Position numbers and translations under genes: made by a program. Under the pieces are notes generated by a model. The model saw only the letters and a list, made by a program, of their open reading frames with translations, was not told where the DNA came from and made no database searches. From Datnioides undecimradiatus (Eukaryota > Chordata > Actinopteri > Lobotiformes > Datnioididae), in the NCBI GenBank assembly GCA_008933995.1, contig WARS01000016.1:6300215-6364214 (forward strand): DNA of 64,000 nt. The letters run 5' to 3'. Of the stretch, positions 12,643 through 26,500 are shown piece after piece. How positions within the stretch are numbered: the stretch's first letter is position 1; the number at the start of each line of letters is the position of its first letter.

Positions 12643-14571
12643 CGTTTCCTCAGCTGGGTTAGCAAAACCTCTCCACGTTTAACAAAACGCTACTATTGTT
12701 AAAATATAGCTGCTAACACAGTCTGTTGGCTAATGGGAGGAAAAAAAAGATACTAGTTTTCTTTCGATGAGTAGCTCACGTTAGCTTTGAAGGCTAACGA
12801 CAGGGTACGACGGTAACACGACTCAGTGCAAAGCAAAAAATAAGCCTCGTATTTGAAATCTGATATAGATCGACGTCGATTGAAAAAATGAGAAAACGCT
12901 TAACTGTGTGTTTTCTTCACACCAGCTTGATCGTTTACGTTCTATGCACGCAACTTCTCACTTTGACAAACAACAGCGAACGACCACATTCCCGTTTCCT
13001 GCCAATACACTTCCGGTGGTCAAGGATTATCTTACGCTGGTAGTTGATGTATATTGCCACCTGCTGTATGGGAGTGCTTACATCAAGGTAGGGTCGCATT
13101 AATGAGCTGCTGCATTTTGGGACAGATAGGACCTTATTATTTATAAAAATGGCTTTTACCAGACTCCGAGAGACTTCTTAAGACCTCTACTGCAACATAT
13201 GAAGTTCTAGGCAACGGCCTTTCCCCCACTTCCACTGTGAATGGTAATATCCACGTCCCCAGTCTTAAATTTGAAGCTAGCTTAGCAAGCGTAGTTTAAA
13301 GAACGCGACTATATAAAAGCCAGAAATTTAAACTGCTGCGCTTGTCGTAAGCTAATGTTAATGTTGGTATGCCCCGGCAATTTGTAACTTTAACCCCAGC
13401 TCAGTGTGATAGCTAACGCAAACCTAACTTATTTCCCAGCTAGAAGTTAAGCCTTGCTAACGTCAATGCGAGCCGATGCTTGGCTGCTTCAACTTTTATC
13501 GAGACATTTAAAGTTAGCTCCACGACGAGCAGCCGTTAGCCAGCTATTTAGCATTAGCGAGATACCAATAACACTTAATGTTGTCGCATACGATCGACAT
13601 AGGTTAATGTTAGCTGGTGCAGATCGGGGTTATTGCGTGTTGCCATGGCGATTGTGGAGCGGAACCAGGGCAATAAATGTTAAGCTAGTAAACTTCACCA
13701 AGAAACAATCTGTGTACACTTGCGCGTTTGGCATTTGTTTAAGATAACTGTAAGTTTTGTACCGGTCATCGCCCGTTAAGCTAACATTAACGAGTGTCCC
13801 TGCGGGGGATCGGTGACAGAAAGCTCGCGGTAAGTCGCTGCGTGGTGGAGGGAATGTCTCATTGTTTTTTCCCGGGAATCCGAGCGGGCCATTCGTCCAA
13901 ACACACAACGGCATCTAACGTTTAACAGACAGATCGCAAAAAATAGCCCCTAGCCGCACAATCAGTGCGCTGATGCTCTCAAGCTGGTTGCGATTGTGAG
14001 TTAACGTCAGCCAAAGTTAACGGCCATCGGTAAGAAATGACGCATTTGGTGCTTAATTGCAACTGTTAGCCATAACAGTTAGTTGCAGTTGGTTCACTAA
14101 AACTGCCTGCGTTATGATCATCACTGTTAATAGCCATCGATATGTAACGTATGATGAGCAATACGTTATTAATAACTAATTACTGATGGATAAACCGCAT
14201 ATTTAATACAGTTGATTATAGTTTAATGTCAAGTTTACTGTTGTTGTTTTTTTTAAGGTTACCTCACAGTGACGGGTATGACTGTTAGTTAACGTTATCT
14301 AGCTCGTTAACCTTTTCTTGTTTGTTCTATGAGTATAGGTTAACTTTCATAACATACTTGTTACTGTGGTCCTGTGTGATGACCTCTTTGTTGTGGATTC
14401 CAGCAAGCTTTAAGGAAACAGTTGGCTTTTCTGTGAAGTGTCCCCTTTCCTATTCTGTTTCTTTTTTCAGCGTGGTCTTGTATAACTTGCTATTTTTTCC
14501 CCCCCTGTGGTCTCTTTTTGGTGATCAGTATGCAATTTGTTGTGAATTCCAGCAAGCCGTAAGTGGGCGAC
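12643..14571. promoter_or_regulatory. Shared sart1/pcm1 upstream region with pcm1 leader
   Basis: The two start codons face away from each other 1.9 kb apart, so this is a divergent promoter region. GTTAGC/GCTAAC/GTTAACG words recur from about 12710 to 14310. A strong donor match (GCG|GTAAGTC, donor at 13830-13831) could end a non-coding pcm1 exon at 13829. An acceptor at 14551-14552 (TTCCAG|CAAGCC) would then put 19 leader bases before the ATG. No coding exon other than those two genes is seen. Confidence 0.5.
14387..14408 (+). repeat. Upstream copy of a duplicated splice-acceptor segment
   Basis: These 22 nt (TTTGTTGTGGATTCCAGCAA then GC) match 14536-14557 with one mismatch. The downstream copy contains the likely acceptor of the first pcm1 coding exon, so this copy is a possible alternative acceptor 149 nt upstream. 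It probably arose by a local tandem duplication. Confidence 0.6.
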
Positions 14572-17500
14572 ATGGCAACTGGAGGCACACCTTTTGATGA
14601 CAGTGCAGAAGAGCTGCACAACTGGACTGTAAGCAACGGCAGTCTGGAGGATAGACTCAACAACATGGTAATGCATGGCCAGAAAGAACCTTATAGAACA
14701 CAAAAGAGTCTTTTTTTCCTTTGAACACCATTGTTGGGGCTTGTCAGCACTTTATTATACAGCTAGTTTAACCACAATTACATAATAGAAACTGAAAAGT
14801 ACACAGTCGTCTGTAAAATGAAACTTACTGTCTTGCCACTATCATGGCTTGGTGATATCATGATATGGACATATCAAATGTGTGTTACTCATAATATTTA
14901 TCTTTCCCCAAAAAAGCAAACACACATAATAATTAACAGCACAAATGCTTTTGGTGTTGATCAGGACTGGGGTGTACAGCAGAAGAAAGCCAACCGATCT
15001 TCAGAGAAGAACAAGAAGAAGCTGTCAGCTGCGGTCGTAGAGAGCCGCCTGACTAATGATATTTCACCCGAGTCCACCCCTGGGGCAGGTCGCAGGAGAG
15101 CACGCACTCCTCATTCCTTCCCACACATCAAATACACCACCCAGATGTCTGTCCCAGATCAGGCTGAGCTGGACAAGCTGCGTCAGAGAATCAATTTCAC
15201 AGATCTGGATGAGGTAAAAGCGCTGCTGTACGCAGAAGAGATAAATTGTGACATAAATTGGCATAAGTAGCATACTGGTATTTACATGAATGTATGGACA
15301 GTAGCTAGGGCTGGGTTTTATATCGATATTATGATATGAGACTAGTTATGCCTTATTATTTCAGTGTCTTAATATCATGATTTGCCAAAAGTGTTGTCTC
15401 TCCCTGCTTTTTTTTAAAGTCTGCTTGACGGTTAAGTGACTGAAGTGATTTTAGGTTTTTCTAACTGTTCTATTATTACTGGCTAGTCATTATATCCACA
15501 TTACTGAAGCTTATTCATCAAAAGTCTTACTGTATATTTTCTGATAGCAGCAGTTATTATCCAGACAATATCGATATATTTGAGTCCAAATATTGCCATA
15601 TTAGATTTTGTCCCAATTGCCCAGACCTAGCAGTAGCTCAGTCTGTTGACAGAGGTATCACCATAAGCAGATGAAATGACCCTTTACAGTTGAATAAATG
15701 GCTTTTGTATTTCCGGTGCAGTGAAAATGTAGATGCATAGCGATGGCCGTTAAGTGCCTCTTGTGGAATCTCAAGGTCACGGAATAAAGATTTGTCCACA
15801 CAGCCAAACAACATTCGAAGTTGCCGTTCCTATTCAGCGCTAAAATGCCGGTGCATTGCTGCGACACACTGGCAGGCAGCAGAGGAAGCGACAGCAGAAC
15901 ATTGTTTGTAGTTTTGTAAAAAGAGTTGCCTGGCTGGCTGTGTTGTGCTGTGGAACCAATAGCAGCGCACGCATGAACACGTAAATATTTGTGAGACATG
16001 GCCGACAAAGTGTCAATGCAGCAGGGGAATTAAATAATGTTTGCCTCTCGTTGTATAGCGGGGGATTTGGTCGTATACAGTTTGCTTTGAACAACACAAA
16101 TAAGTTTTAAAATGTATATTTATGGAAAATGGAGACACCGTAACACCGTACCAACTTAAAACCTGAACATTACAGTATCCTCTATCCTCTATCTGACTTA
16201 TATCTTCTTTTCTTACTCAGAGGAGCATTGGCAGTGACTCCCAGGGGCGTGTCACAGCTGCCAACAACCAGCGGCAGTTAGCTGGAGAAAACAAAAAGCC
16301 CTACAACTTCCTACCTCTGCATGTCAACACTAACAAAAGCAAGGAGCTGCTCCCTCCCTCCTCCTCGGCCCCGACCACACCAGCTATCACCAAGGAAACT
16401 AAGAAGCAGAGCCCGGGACTCAGGGATACTTTAACCCCTTTGGTTCCTTCCAAGGATTCTCCGAGGCTCAGCCGTGGTGGCGCTGAGAGAGGGCCCTTAG
16501 CGCACAGAGAATATGGGCGAGGAGAGTCGAGAATAGACAGCAGCCAGGTAACGTTTGTTTGGTTGTTACCATGGTTCTTTTAAGCTTGTACTCTTGTTTA
16601 ACGTCCATTTGATGCCTCGTAGTTTGAGAATGAGACTGGATGAGCGGAACAATGAGATGTTGGTTTTCAAAACACGCTGAATGACAACATTGACTTCCGC
16701 CTGGAGCTAAAGGAAAAATCAGAGGATCGGCCAAAGTAATTCGAATTTATCCTCACGGGAACTTTTATATCAAATTATCTTTAATAGTAAATTTCATAGC
16801 GGTTCATTTAATATTTCACTCTGACCCTCACATGGTGGCACTATAGTCTATAGCATTACAAAAAGATAAAAAGATTCATCCTGTGGTTACTTTGAATGTT
16901 TTTAAAAAATCATATAAATCCATCCACCTATTGTCTCATTTCTCATGTGCATGTCATAAGAAAAGGGACACGCTGCACTCAACACTCCTCTTTGAATCCA
17001 AAACTAGGATAAAAGTGAGGGAGAGCTGGTGCAGCTGAAGCTAGGCTGTATTTAGGGCGATTTATAAATATGCCACCCCTGGTGCCCAGTGAGTATTCTG
17101 CCCAACCCCCTTTCTGCCCTTATTTCGCCCAGTCTGAGCCGCCGCTACAGATGCTTTCTCACCTTTGCTTGCGTCTTGCTTCGTCTGCTTTCCGTTTACT
17201 CCTCTGCAGCACGCACCTATACACCACCCTCCTCTCTTTGTGCGGTCTCAGGTGGTGAGCAAACTGGTCCAGATCCGGGAGTACATCAGCAAGGCCAGCT
17301 CCATGCGGGATGACCTGGTGGAGAAGAATGATGTGCCGGCCAACGTGGAGCGTCTCTCCCACCTCATCGACCACCTCAAGGAGCAGGAGAAGTCTTATTT
17401 ACGGTTCCTTCAGAAAATGCTGGTAAGCCTGTCACATGCTTTTTCTCGTGCCGTCAGACAAATGTGCGCGGTTTCATTAAAATGTCACCTTACGTGTGTA

Positions 17501-20500
17501 AAAGCCTTTCTTTGGAGCTAATTCACAGTGTGTGTGTGTTTTCTCTTGGTGTCTTCACACATAGAGACGCATTTAATGCCTGTCTTTTCTCTGTGGCCTG
17601 GATCACTTCAACAGTCAAGTCATATTTCACGTGATGAAATCAGGACATTCAGCAGCAAGCTGCCGTGCATTGCTGCAGGATCACTGTTGTTTTCCGTGTG
17701 GAATCACTTTGCAGACTGTTGAGTGCCCTACTGTTTTTTTTTACTGCCCTACACTCCCAGATATTGAAACAGCGTCCATATGCAGGCCTTCTGGTATATG
17801 TAGCGTTTAGGAGAGCGTACTGTGCTTTAAGCCCCCCTCAGCTACAAGTTGCTGTTTTAACAGAGCCGCACAGTTTTGGACAGTTGTGTCCAACAGTAAT
17901 TTCTCTGCTCTTCATTGATCACTGGCCATTATTTCTACCATCTGTACTGTATAGACACGGGAGAATGAGGAGGATGACGTGGGGACCCTGGACTCTGCAG
18001 TGGGCTCTGGTTCACTGGCAGAGAGCACTTCCCTTAACATTGAGGTCCGCTCTTCAGATGCTTCAAATGCAACGGTGTGTATGTTGCCACGTGTCCCGTC
18101 CTCCCTTTTGTAAATGTAGCATAGCGCCATTTGCTGTGTTACTATTTGACAAACCTCTTTCACCTCTTTCTGCTGTTTTAGCAGCACTGGTGCTGTTGTG
18201 GCTAAATTCAGTGTTTGTAATGCTACGTGGGCATGCATTCTGCAGGGCGGCAGGCCAGAAACGGCGCGAGCTGACCAGAAGGAAGAACTGGAGAATCTGC
18301 GTAAGCAACACGAGCTGCTGAAGAAGATGCTGGAGCAGCAGGAGCAGCTCAGGGCCCTGCAGGGCCGACAAGAAGCGCTGATGGCCATGCAGGACAGTGC
18401 AGAGCAGGCACTCGCAGTGATCGAAGACACTGGTGAGATGCACAGTAACACAGTCAGAAAGAGTTTAACATATTATGGAGGGAATATTCATGTATCACTA
18501 TTTTCTAATATAACATTTTCTACCCCTTAAATTCATATTTAATAATGACCACGAACTTCTCTTGTTGTTTGTAGTTGTCACGGAGACCACAGGCAGCGTT
18601 TCAGGCCTGAGCATCACATCCGAACTGAACGATGAGCTGAACGATCTGATCCAGCGTTTCCACAACCAGCTGCACGACTCTCAGGTACAGTGGGTGCTTT
18701 CTAAAAGGCAACATGCCTGTGTCATTCTGTCCAAATATTTGCTTTATACACTTTAATGAAGGGACTATATTCTGTAATTATTCCCTAATGTACCTCTTAT
18801 TTGACAAGCCGTATCTACTTCTTTTAAATCTGTGTTTCATTAAGAGATGTTTTGTAACTGTTTCTATAACAAATTCATGATTTAAGTTCTTCATTATTTA
18901 TACCTTCCACAGACTAAAGCAGTACCAGACAACCGCCGTCAGGCAGAGAGCCTTTCCCTCTCTCGAGAGGTGTCCTGGTCTAGGGCTCCCCAGGCTGTCG
19001 GTCCACCTCAGCACAGGCCTCTCCTCCACTCTGCCTCTGGTCCCCACACTGGTCTAGACACAGGGGCAACAGCTGCCAGCGCCAAACTCACCAAGCTCCA
19101 AGAACTCCAAGACAAAAAACAAACCATGGATAAGATCCTGCAGGAGCTGCATTCACTCAGAGACCAGACCCTCAATAACAACTCATGTGAGAGTATTTCT
19201 GAAATGTTTTTTCTAGCATTCCGTGGCTTCTGTCCCCATTAAAATATAGCTGAACTGCACGTGGTTCCCTTCAGGTCGGGGCTTGTCGACACAGTGCAGC
19301 CTGAGCATGGGAGGATCTTCGGATTGTCCGTCTGCTCTCTGCTCTAATGGGGCCTCTGCTTCCACTTCCTTTCATCCTTCACTCACGCCACACCAGGACA
19401 GCTCCAATTCCACAGACAAGCTCAGGTACGCGCGAAAACACGCAGCTCCAAGCAGCTGAATAGGCAGGTCAGATATCAGCAGCAGGCTGTTGTATAGAGT
19501 GGGGGAGTAGTGATACCCTGCATCCATGAAACCTACTGCATGTCTGCTTTTCTAAAGATGGCCAGTCTCCGCCCTTTATACGGGATCTTTTCTGTAGCTG
19601 GCTGTACTTTCAACTAAAGTAGAACTGGGGGATTTTAAAAAACATCGTGCCGCCGGCGTGTCACACCACCTTTTTAATAATTAAGCCGAGTATATGTTTG
19701 CATTTCAGTCACACAGCTGTTCCTCCTGCTCCCTACAGGAAGCTAAAGGAGGTCCACAAGCGCTTGAATGAGCTGCGGGAATTGGTTCAGTACTACGAGC
19801 AGACCTCCGATATGATGGTGGATGCAGTCAATGAGAACGTGAAGGAGGAGGACGACGACGATGAAGAGGAGGAGGAGGAGGATGAGACAGAGGACGGCTC
19901 TATGTTTGAGGCCATGTTTGACTCCGAGCAGGAGAACCGCCATCCTGTTACTAACATCAGGTGTGTTTGTCTAAACAAATACACGGTAAATACAGGTTTT
20001 TACGACAAATATTGGAAACGATCATGAGATCAGTCCTTATACTAGAGGACAGGAAAATAAATGAGTTAGATTAGTTGCACCACTACATCGTGTACAGATT
20101 CAGCCTGTGTTAAAAGTAAGCTAAAACGCTGCCGGCAGGACGGGGGGGGGGGACTGCTGTTGTTGGGCTCAAGTTACAGTGACAAGTGTTTAGCATTAGG
20201 CCACGTCCTGTGTAATTCCTCTGCTGGCACCGTGATGTGTCCACAGCAGTCACCGCGCTTTATTTCTACAGAAACCCACAGCGCAGCGGGAACTGGACGG
20301 ACCTGAACAGCCTGACCAACGGGCGCGGCGTCAGGAGCAGCGCCACGAACAACCGCGATGGCAGACTCAACACCGAGTGTGAGATCAACAACCGGTCAGC
20401 GGCCAACCTCCGCAGCCTCAACATACCGTCTGCCATAGGTACACGCACACACACACATATACATACTTGTTTGTTCAGCATCTATAGCGGGGTTTGTATA

Positions 20501-23500
20501 TTATCTGTGTGATTGTCAGTGTGTAATGGCAAATTGAATCTGAATCTGCCACTTTTCGCTCATTTAGAGTGCCAGTACAACAGGGACACCCCGTATAATC
20601 AGGTGAAGGATGAAGATGAGGATGAAGATGGTCTCGATAATGATGAAGGGGCACAGGCTGCGGCTCCGGACAGCGAGGCGTCGGGCTCGAGCCGCAGAAG
20701 CAGCCTGGGGAACGATGAGGGTTTTGTCCAGAAGGTTCATCGACAGACAGCGAAGCAGAAACTCCGGCAGCTTCAGGAGCTGGTGGCCATGGTTCAGGTG
20801 GGTTCAATGTCTTGTCCTTCAGTCTGTTATGTTGTTGTTTGGTTTCTTATTAATTGGAATATGGAAACAAAATAAACAGAATGAGCGTTCGCTGCAGTGT
20901 AAACGTGCAAGTTATTCTTTAACAGCAGTTAAGTCTTGTTACAGCCGAGGAGGTGTTTATCTCGTCTTCGTTTTCTAGTCCCGAAACTCAAACCAAATTG
21001 TAATTGTGCGTTTTTGTCTGTATTCAGAGTGATGACACAGATGGCACAACAGCTAATGAGGATGAAGTTCTACACCAACAGCCAAATAATACCAGAGCTG
21101 CCATGGCTGGGTCCGGCTCGAAACAGAATCCCAGAGAGCTCAGTCTCTCCAGCAAAGCTAGGTAAGGCCATCAAACGTCTGAACAGGACTGCGATGGTCA
21201 TTACAGATGTCCCTAAACTTTAATGTTTCTGTATTCTGAATGTTTTGTCTGTGCGTTGACCTGGATTCATTTGCTCTGCATCAAATCCACTCTGGTGACA
21301 GAGAGAAGCTGTATGAGGAGAAGCTGCGTCAGCAGAAGCAGGAGCTGAAGCAGCTCCACGAGGAGCGTCAGAGGCTCATCGAAATTCAAGGCAAGATCCA
21401 GGACCTGCAGTGGGCCTGCCCTGACCTCCAGGTATTGTAAGCACACGCGCACACACGCGCACACACGCACACCCACACCTCAGTAAAAACTTCATAAACA
21501 CACAGGTTTAAAATGAGCATAATGTAAACAAATTCAACAAAACTGAACATTCTAAGCTTTATGAAAACAGAATTTATCCACTATAGCTGAGTTTTAGCTG
21601 ACTTCACAATAAACTGGCAACTCTGTATTTTAAAAAAATACAGCTCTTTAACTTTGTGATGTCTTTTTATAGTCATCCGTGTCCAGCTCAGTGAGCCAGC
21701 AGGGCCTGCTGAGGAAGGTTCCAGTTGCGATTTCCACCCCAGTCACTGTCCCGCCCTCCTCTTCCTCTGGACCAAAAACCAACTCAGCTGTGCTTAAACC
21801 CACTGCTGCAGAAGCAGCTACGTCTTCAGTCACTGACAATGAGGTAACACACACACAGATTTTAGCTGTTAAAAGTCAAACAAGACCCGAACTTGTACGG
21901 ATCAGTACAGAGGACAGTTAACTCTCCTCCTGTGTTCGTCAGCAGCTTTGGTCAGAGATGCGGCGCCACCAGATTCTGCGGGAAGAGCTGCGGCAGCGCA
22001 GAAAGCACCTAGAATCCCTGATGGCTGAACACCAGAGGCGTAGCGGCATCAATGACTCTCCTCGGCGAGCTGACGACCAAGAAGGCCTCGCTACCCCCTC
22101 GCAGCCTGTCAGTAGGGATGAAAGGTAGGAGGCGTACTGCCCCAGTAGCCTGCGTCACCAGGGTCCACAGCAGAAGCCAGCTTTTAGTTATTGCACATAT
22201 TTTATGAATAAAACGAAAGTTTCCTGCAGGTGAACTGCAGAAACCAGCCGCTGTTGTGATTGGTCGGCAGTTGTTCCACAGACGGCAACAGTTTGTACCA
22301 ACTCTCTCCCATTATTAGGACAATGGCCACATGGGGTTCCACTCCTTGTCATCTTGATGACGTAGATGATGATGATGACGACGACGATGAGGATGAATAT
22401 CGCTCAGAGATGGGTGCAGAGGAGGAAGAGGAGCAGGAAGAATGTGCCGAGAGCAGCTCTGACGACGACATCCACATCTACTCATCCAGCAGGAACCAGT
22501 CGTCCTACAGCAACCGGAAGAATCAAGGAAGGTGAGGAGGAGTTGAGACCAGAGCAACTGAACCATACAGACCTGTATAATCTGTCTTTTTAAATAACGT
22601 GTTCAACTGTTTGTGTCTTAGCAACCTGAAGCCTCCACCAGCCTTCTCAGGCGAAGGTAGCGGCATACCGTCTCTTCGTAACAAAACTAAAGCCAAGCAG
22701 CAGCAGCAGCAGTCGTCCAGGAGCCTTAACCAGTCTGCGAGCCAGCATGCGGGCACACGGCGACAAGAGAACCTGCGCTGGGCCTCTGAGCTCTCCTTCG
22801 CCGAGGGCTCGTGTCATTGGCAGGAGCAGGTCAGCCAGCTGCAGAGACAGCTGGACTTCAGCACCAGCATGTGTCAGACACTCCTGCAGGACCAGCAGGT
22901 TGGTGCGCTGAACAGACGTGTGCTCATACACTGATAATTGAAACAATCAGACAATCAAAATTTGAGATCTTAATTTAAAGTTTCCTTTTTATGCAGCTTT
23001 TGTTTAGGTGCATTTCACTTTTTAAACATCATGAAATAATGGAAAAACTCCCGTTCTCGCCTCCTTTCACAGACGCTCTCCTACATGTTACAAACCCTGC
23101 TGACAGGCCAGTACAGCATGTTACCCAACAACCTGTCGTCACCACAGGTCCACCTGGTCATGCACCAGCTCAACCAGTGTTACACCCAGCTCACCTGGCA
23201 GCAAAACAACGTACAACGGTGAAAACGCTCGTCAACAGCGATATACCACCTTAATTCTACCAAGTAGTTCATTTTGTTTAAATTGTCTCTAATCCGTCAA
23301 ACTTTGTCTCCAGACTAAAGCAGGTGCTGAATGACCTCCTTCACCAGCAGCAGCAGCAGCAGCAGACTTCGTCCTCCGCAGCAGGTTGGCAGACACAGAA
23401 GCAGGCCTCAACCCAGGAATCCAGCTCCGGTCCCTCAGCCTCTCCTGGTGTCTTCCTTCCCTTCTCCTCCACCCTGCATCCTCCAGCCAACAACATGCCA

Positions 23501-26500
23501 AATGCCGCCCTCTCCCCATTCCCTCCCAGTATGCCATGTTGTTTTGTTAGTGCTCGATCTTGACATGGGATGGGATGAAGCATCTGAATGAGGCTTAAAA
23601 CAGTGTAGTACTAATATTTAAACCAGCAAAATACTGACTTGGGGTTATGACATGATGCCAAGTGCTGAAACCTTCTTGGCTGTTCTCAAATCGGTATAAA
23701 TATGGCTTTTGCTAGGTCATTGCATGTATGAAAATCCTTTGCAATACAAGAAAAAGAAAGCGCAAGATATTAAATTTGGATTTTTCAAAAAATATTAATA
23801 GAAAAAAAAAAATACTGTAGGCCTACAGTACGACTGTAATGATTTAATTTAATATTTTTTGGCCCATTAACACTTAAGATTTAGAATTAATGAAGTGTTT
23901 TACTTTCTGTCACTCCGCAGGCTTTAACCTGTACCCACTCTTCCCTGCTCCGATGGGTGAGTTCCCTCCGGGTGCAGCAGGCCAGGCAACCCCTGACCAC
24001 CAGAAGCAGCAGTTAGACCCCAACACCTCGATAAAGACAGAGTACATGAGTTTCCCTCCTCCGCTGCAGCGCTCTCCTCTCAACACCACCACAGAGAGAG
24101 GGTATGTCCTTCATATAAGCTCGAGAAGACTTTTATGTTTACTTGTGTTGTCACTCATATTGTATTTTCCACGCGGCCCCTTTAGACCAGCAGGCTGGAT
24201 GAAAACCTCCTACTCCAACAATGCCGTCCAGCATCACCAGTCCAAAACAGAAACCCAGGAGTCTCCCTCCTCCTCGCCCACTTTCGCCAAACGCCTCCCA
24301 CGACCTCAAGAGTTTGACAGGGCGTCGCAGGAGAGCTTCAGCAGCATGCCCGACCCCGTTGATCCCACCACCATCACAAAGACCTTTAAGGCCGGGCGCA
24401 AGGCCTCTGCACAAGCCAACCTGGCCTCCCGGAGCAAGACGCCCAATTCTAAGAGTCGTCGCAGGCGGAGCAAAGGCCACAACAAGAACAGCGAAGGTGC
24501 CACAGTGGAGTTGGATCTCCCGTTTAATCTGCTGTAATAAAATTAGCGAAGATCAAACAAGGAAGTAATCACTTCACTTGTTTTTCCATTTTTATTCATT
24601 TATTGTGCTTCTTCGCGTGTGCGTTCTTGCCCCCAGGCCACGAGAGTGACAGCGTTAGCAGCACTGCAGACTTTGCCCAGGAGAGGGCACCCCTGTCCCG
24701 TCAGAAGGATCAGAACAAGAGCCTGCTGGACAAGCTGACTCGAGAGAAGCTCGACAGCAAAACTAAGCTGGGGACCAAACGGAATGACCTCTCCTCTGGT
24801 ATTGCTCGAGCTACTTGTAGTGAAGGTTCTGCACCCTGAGCAGCCCTCCTGTGTTCCGTGTTCCTTGCATTTCTTTGTACAATGTAATATCTGCATCATC
24901 TCGTTTTACGTTCATCTTCTCTCCTGTAATTTTAACATCTTTTTTTTTTTTTTTTGGTCATAATTTTAATTCACATTTCTTTGCACATTCATCTCGGCCA
25001 CGTTTCCTTTTTAATTTTGGGTTAACGTGCTTTTGTTGTCACTTTTAATTTACTCACAGCCTATGCTTGGAGGACACCCTTCCTCTCTAACAGAATTGCA
25101 TGCACAGAAGCACCAGGTAAACTCACTGATCCAGACGCATCATTTGGTTCTCACCTCACCTCATCCACGCGTGTTCAGTCTTTGGCTCAACTTAAACCAC
25201 AGCGCTTAATTCTGAGGGCAGACTGTTGGATTGGATGCTACAGCCTCGTATCTCATGCTGTAAACTCTTAAAACCCGCAGATGCAAGCAGCGACTTCTCA
25301 CTGTTCGAGGCACTGAGGGAGACCATCTACTCTGAGGTGGCCACTTTGATATCCCAGAACGAGTCCCGTCCCCACTTTCTCATCGAGCTCTTCCATGAGC
25401 TGCAGCTGCTCAACACTGACTACTTACGGCAGAGGGCGCTGTACTCCCTTCAGGTAGGGAGCGCAGACGCGTGCACGGTACTGCTCGCTGATTAAAATCT
25501 GTGTGAGTGCTCAGCTGCTGCCTGGATCTAGAATGGGTCTATCCTTTTATACTGGGCTCAGATGATATTCAGATAACAAGGCCGATTTGCCCCTAGAGAA
25601 ACCAAGTGGCGTGTTTTTCTGTCTGGATTTTAGGTCAGATGGGTGCTTCAGCGCAGAATCTCTGATCATGCGACTGGTTACAGATAAGATGTCGATCTCT
25701 CAGACTGTTTCTAGATGTAACGTAGGATCGTCGGGGCCGTTTTAAACCTTCAGACTGGTGGTATTTGGGAGGGTCTGGCCTGAATGAATAGGAGGAGGAA
25801 GTGTGGGGACTTTTGAAAATGGCAGCATGAGCCTGCATCTGTGTGGGAGAGAGCCTTTGTCCACTTTGTATGTTTACACGAGTGCCCGTGTTCCTGCCAG
25901 GACATTGTGACCAGGCATCTGGCAGAGAAGAGTGCAGCGGAGGACCAGTTGCCCCCTCTCTGCCCTGTGGCGTGGGCTGCAGGCTCTCAGTCTGAGCTCA
26001 CACCCAGCGAGAGTCTGGCCACCAGTGACGCAGTAAGAGACACATTTATTGCTTCTCAGCGTGGCATTCTCCCACATTCCCGCTCTCTCCACGAGCCCCC
26101 AAGTCTTCCTCTCAGTCCCTCTTTTTTCATGCTGTCACCCCCCCCACCCACTTTTCTTGCTTCCTCTGCTACATTTCAATACATCTTTCATTAGTTTCTC
26201 TCTCAGCCTCGTCGCCTCGCCTCCTTTCATCCCTCCCTGCCTTGTCTCTTTTCATCCGTCCATGTCTCTCTTTATTCTCTGATTTTAATTTCCCTCCCCC
26301 CATCTCCATTGTCTTTGAATTTAACTTGACAGCAAGACTTCAGAAGCCTGTCTGTAAAAATTTAAAAAAAAAAAAAAAAAAATGACCCTCATCTCTCTGC
26401 AACTCTTTCGCCAGATCAGACATGTGTTCTTTGTGCTGGGCCAAGGTCCCCGGAGTTATGCTAATTGGGAGCCAGGCCTTTTGTCTGTCCAAATAACGCC

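Noticed and set aside
11060..12682. Several open frames of 70-134 codons on the plus strand
   Set aside because: They are antisense shadows of the sart1 coding sequence, rich in Ser/Leu because the true strand is rich in Glu/Lys codons.
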